Part shown: piece by piece, positions 6,672-7,513 of the stretch
How the letters are laid out: every line of letters starts with the position of its first letter
How positions within the stretch are numbered: position 1 is the stretch's first letter
Origin: an uncultured Atopobiaceae bacterium
GTDB taxonomy: Bacteria > Actinomycetota > Coriobacteriia > Coriobacteriales > Atopobiaceae
Length of the DNA: 7,513 nt
Assembly (NCBI GenBank): GCA_905235165.1
Contig: CAJOKK010000110.1
Span: 1-7,513, forward strand
Reading direction: 5' to 3'
Program-made: the position numbers and the translations under genes
Notes under the pieces: model-generated
What the model was told of the DNA's origin: nothing
Seen by the model: the letters and a program-made list of their open reading frames with translations, nothing else
Databases searched by the model: none

Positions 6672-6700
6672 TTCAAGCTAGTCCGCAACTCAAAGAGCCT

Positions 6701-6760
6701 GACAAAAAGCTCTCGCCCATCCGCAATCATACAGATTCGGATGGGCGAGAGCTTTTTGTC
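6701..6760. terminator. Strong two-way intrinsic terminator
   Basis: Bases 6701-6723 and 6738-6760 are exact reverse complements, a 23-bp stem. The intervening 14 nt can pair further (AATC 6725-6728 with GATT 6734-6737) after one bulged C, leaving an ATACA loop. The outer stem has AAAAA on one side and TTTTT on the other, so each strand ends its GC-rich core with a U-run. It lies 29 nt after the SGNH stop and 36 nt after the stop of the convergent reverse-strand gene, so it can serve both. Confidence 0.93.
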
Positions 6761-6796
6761 TTATCGCACGAGCTATTTCTGCGCGGCCGTCTTTTG

Positions 6797-7513
6797 TTAG
6801 TTGGCGTGGTCTGCGGGTGTGGTGCCGCCACCCTGGTCGTCGCTGCTGCCACCACCCTGGCCGCCGCCACTTCCACCGCCCTGGTCGTCGCTGCTGCCAC
6901 CACCACCCTGGCCGCCGCCACTTCCGCCGCCCTGGTCGTCGCTGCCGCCGCCTTGGCCGCCGCCCTGGTCGTCGCTGCTGCCACCGCCACCTTGGTCGCC
7001 GCCCTGCTCGCCACCGCTTCCGCCGCCCTGGTCGTCGCTGCTGCTACCGCCCTGGTCGTCGCTTCCGCCGTCGGAATAATTGTCGGCAGGGATCTCACTT
7101 CCGCCGTCGTCAGCGCTGGGTTCGGTCGGTGTCTCCGTGGGGGTCTCTACGGGAGCAGGCTCCTCGTAGGTCGGTTCCTCGACGGGCTGATACTGCGGTT
7201 GCTGTGACTGGCTCTCATCAATGAACTCTTGGTACCAGGTACTCGGAGCCTCAATCTCAACCTCTTCCTGGTAGAAGTAGGCAGAGCTGTCGGTATTCTG
7301 AGTGGTTTCAGGCATGCCGACCTTCCACTGTTCGTCGGGCATGGCAAGCGTTGCCTGACAGTCGATGGCATTGCCTTCGGAGTCTGTTGGCATAATGCCA
7401 GAGCGAGGGGGGATATGCGACTCACGCCGACCGATTGCTACGTAGGTAGCCTCGCTCAACAGGTATCCATCTATCTGCGGAAAGAGGTCAAAGGGTCGTG
7501 TTGCCGTGTAGAC
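6797..7513 (-). CDS. C-terminal part of a protein with a Gly-rich DDQGG repeat tail (partial)
   Basis: The frame stays open from the right edge (7513) to a TAA at 6797-6799, giving the last 238 residues; the start lies outside the window. The TTG at 7457-7459 has in-frame coding sequence before it (TRPFDLFPQIDGYL), so it is very unlikely to be the start. Residues 1 to about 100 look folded (TYVAIGRRESHIPPRSGIMP). Residues 101-139 form a Gln/Pro/Glu/Thr-rich linker, and 140-230 are DDQGG/GGGS repeats ending in TTPADHAN. There is no LPXTG motif and no terminal membrane helix. I do not recognise the family. Tails like this occur on secreted or wall-associated proteins, including some actinobacterial penicillin-binding proteins, and that is the most that can be guessed. 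Confidence 0.8.
   Translation of the reverse strand, partial: VYTATRPFDLFPQIDGYLLSEATYVAIGRRESHIPPRSGIMPTDSEGNAIDCQATLAMPDEQWKVGMPETTQNTDSSAYFYQEEVEIEAPSTWYQEFIDESQSQQPQYQPVEEPTYEEPAPVETPTETPTEPSADDGGSEIPADNYSDGGSDDQGGSSSDDQGGGSGGEQGGDQGGGGSSDDQGGGQGGGSDDQGGGSGGGQGGGGSSDDQGGGSGGGQGGGSSDDQGGGTTPADHAN
6824..7063 (-). repeat. In-frame minisatellite coding for DDQGG / Gly-Ser repeats
   Basis: Six copies of CCCTGGTCGTCG (Asp-Asp-Gln-Gly on the reverse strand) begin at 6831, 6879, 6930, 6963, 7026 and 7050, with spacings of 48, 51, 33, 63 and 24 bp, all multiples of three. The copy at 6831-6878 and the copy at 6879-6929 differ by one substitution and one inserted CCA. This is the pattern expected from slipped-strand growth that preserves the reading frame. 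Confidence 0.93.

Noticed and set aside
4050..6700. The 11-mer TCAAAGAGCCT occurring at 4050-4060 and 6690-6700
   Set aside because: A few shared 11-mers are expected by chance in a window of this size.
6824..7063. CRISPR-like array
   Set aside because: The repeats are an in-frame coding minisatellite with near-contiguous units; there are no unique spacers of constant length and no cas genes.
6794..7224. Forward-strand open frames rich in Ala/Val or Pro over the repeat region
   Set aside because: They are translations of the minisatellite in other frames; the reverse frame continues smoothly into non-repetitive coding sequence up to the window edge.

Overview
This window reads as an ordinary chromosomal segment from a high-GC Gram-positive bacterium. 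The codon use is strongly GC-rich, the tyrosyl-tRNA synthetase is of the KMSKS type, and there is a long U32-family protein, a stand-alone NifU-like protein, a Tat-type exported SGNH hydrolase and a Gly-rich surface-type tail. I infer an actinobacterium, perhaps of the class Coriobacteriia (Collinsella/Olsenella-like), but a sequence search would be needed to place it.

Layout, left to right. Bases 1-63 may be the last codons of an upstream gene. Two forward genes follow, 20 nt apart and probably cotranscribed: tyrS (153-1373, TTG start) and a long U32-family protein (1394-3946) related to the RNA hydroxylases RlhA and TrhP. A non-coding gap (3947-4107) carries a perfect 12-bp hairpin without a T-tract. 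A second forward pair comes next: a small NifU-like Fe-S protein (4108-4365) and, 12 nt later, lgt (4378-5192), which is broken by a one-base frameshift near 4984-4994. Facing lgt with only a 9-nt gap is a reverse-strand gene for a very acidic protein of unknown function (5202-5759). Divergent from it is a forward gene for an exported SGNH/GDSL hydrolase (5832-6671). A strong two-way terminator (6701-6760) separates that gene from the 3' end of a reverse-strand gene (6797 to the right edge), whose product ends in a Pro/Glu/Thr-rich linker and an Asp-Asp-Gln-Gly/Gly-rich repeat tail.

How the genes fit together. tyrS and the U32 gene both belong to translation (tRNA charging and probable RNA modification). 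The U32 protein has two cysteine clusters that may hold metal, and the NifU-like protein is a typical Fe-S cluster carrier, so a functional link is possible but is inference. Lgt and the SGNH hydrolase belong to the cell envelope; the hydrolase carries a twin-arginine signal with an imperfect lipobox and could be an Lgt substrate.

I see no mobile element, CRISPR array, tRNA or rRNA gene. I found no clear new multi-gene system. The observations most worth checking are the lgt frameshift, the length-variable repeat tail, the hairpin before the NifU-like gene and the acidic orphan protein.
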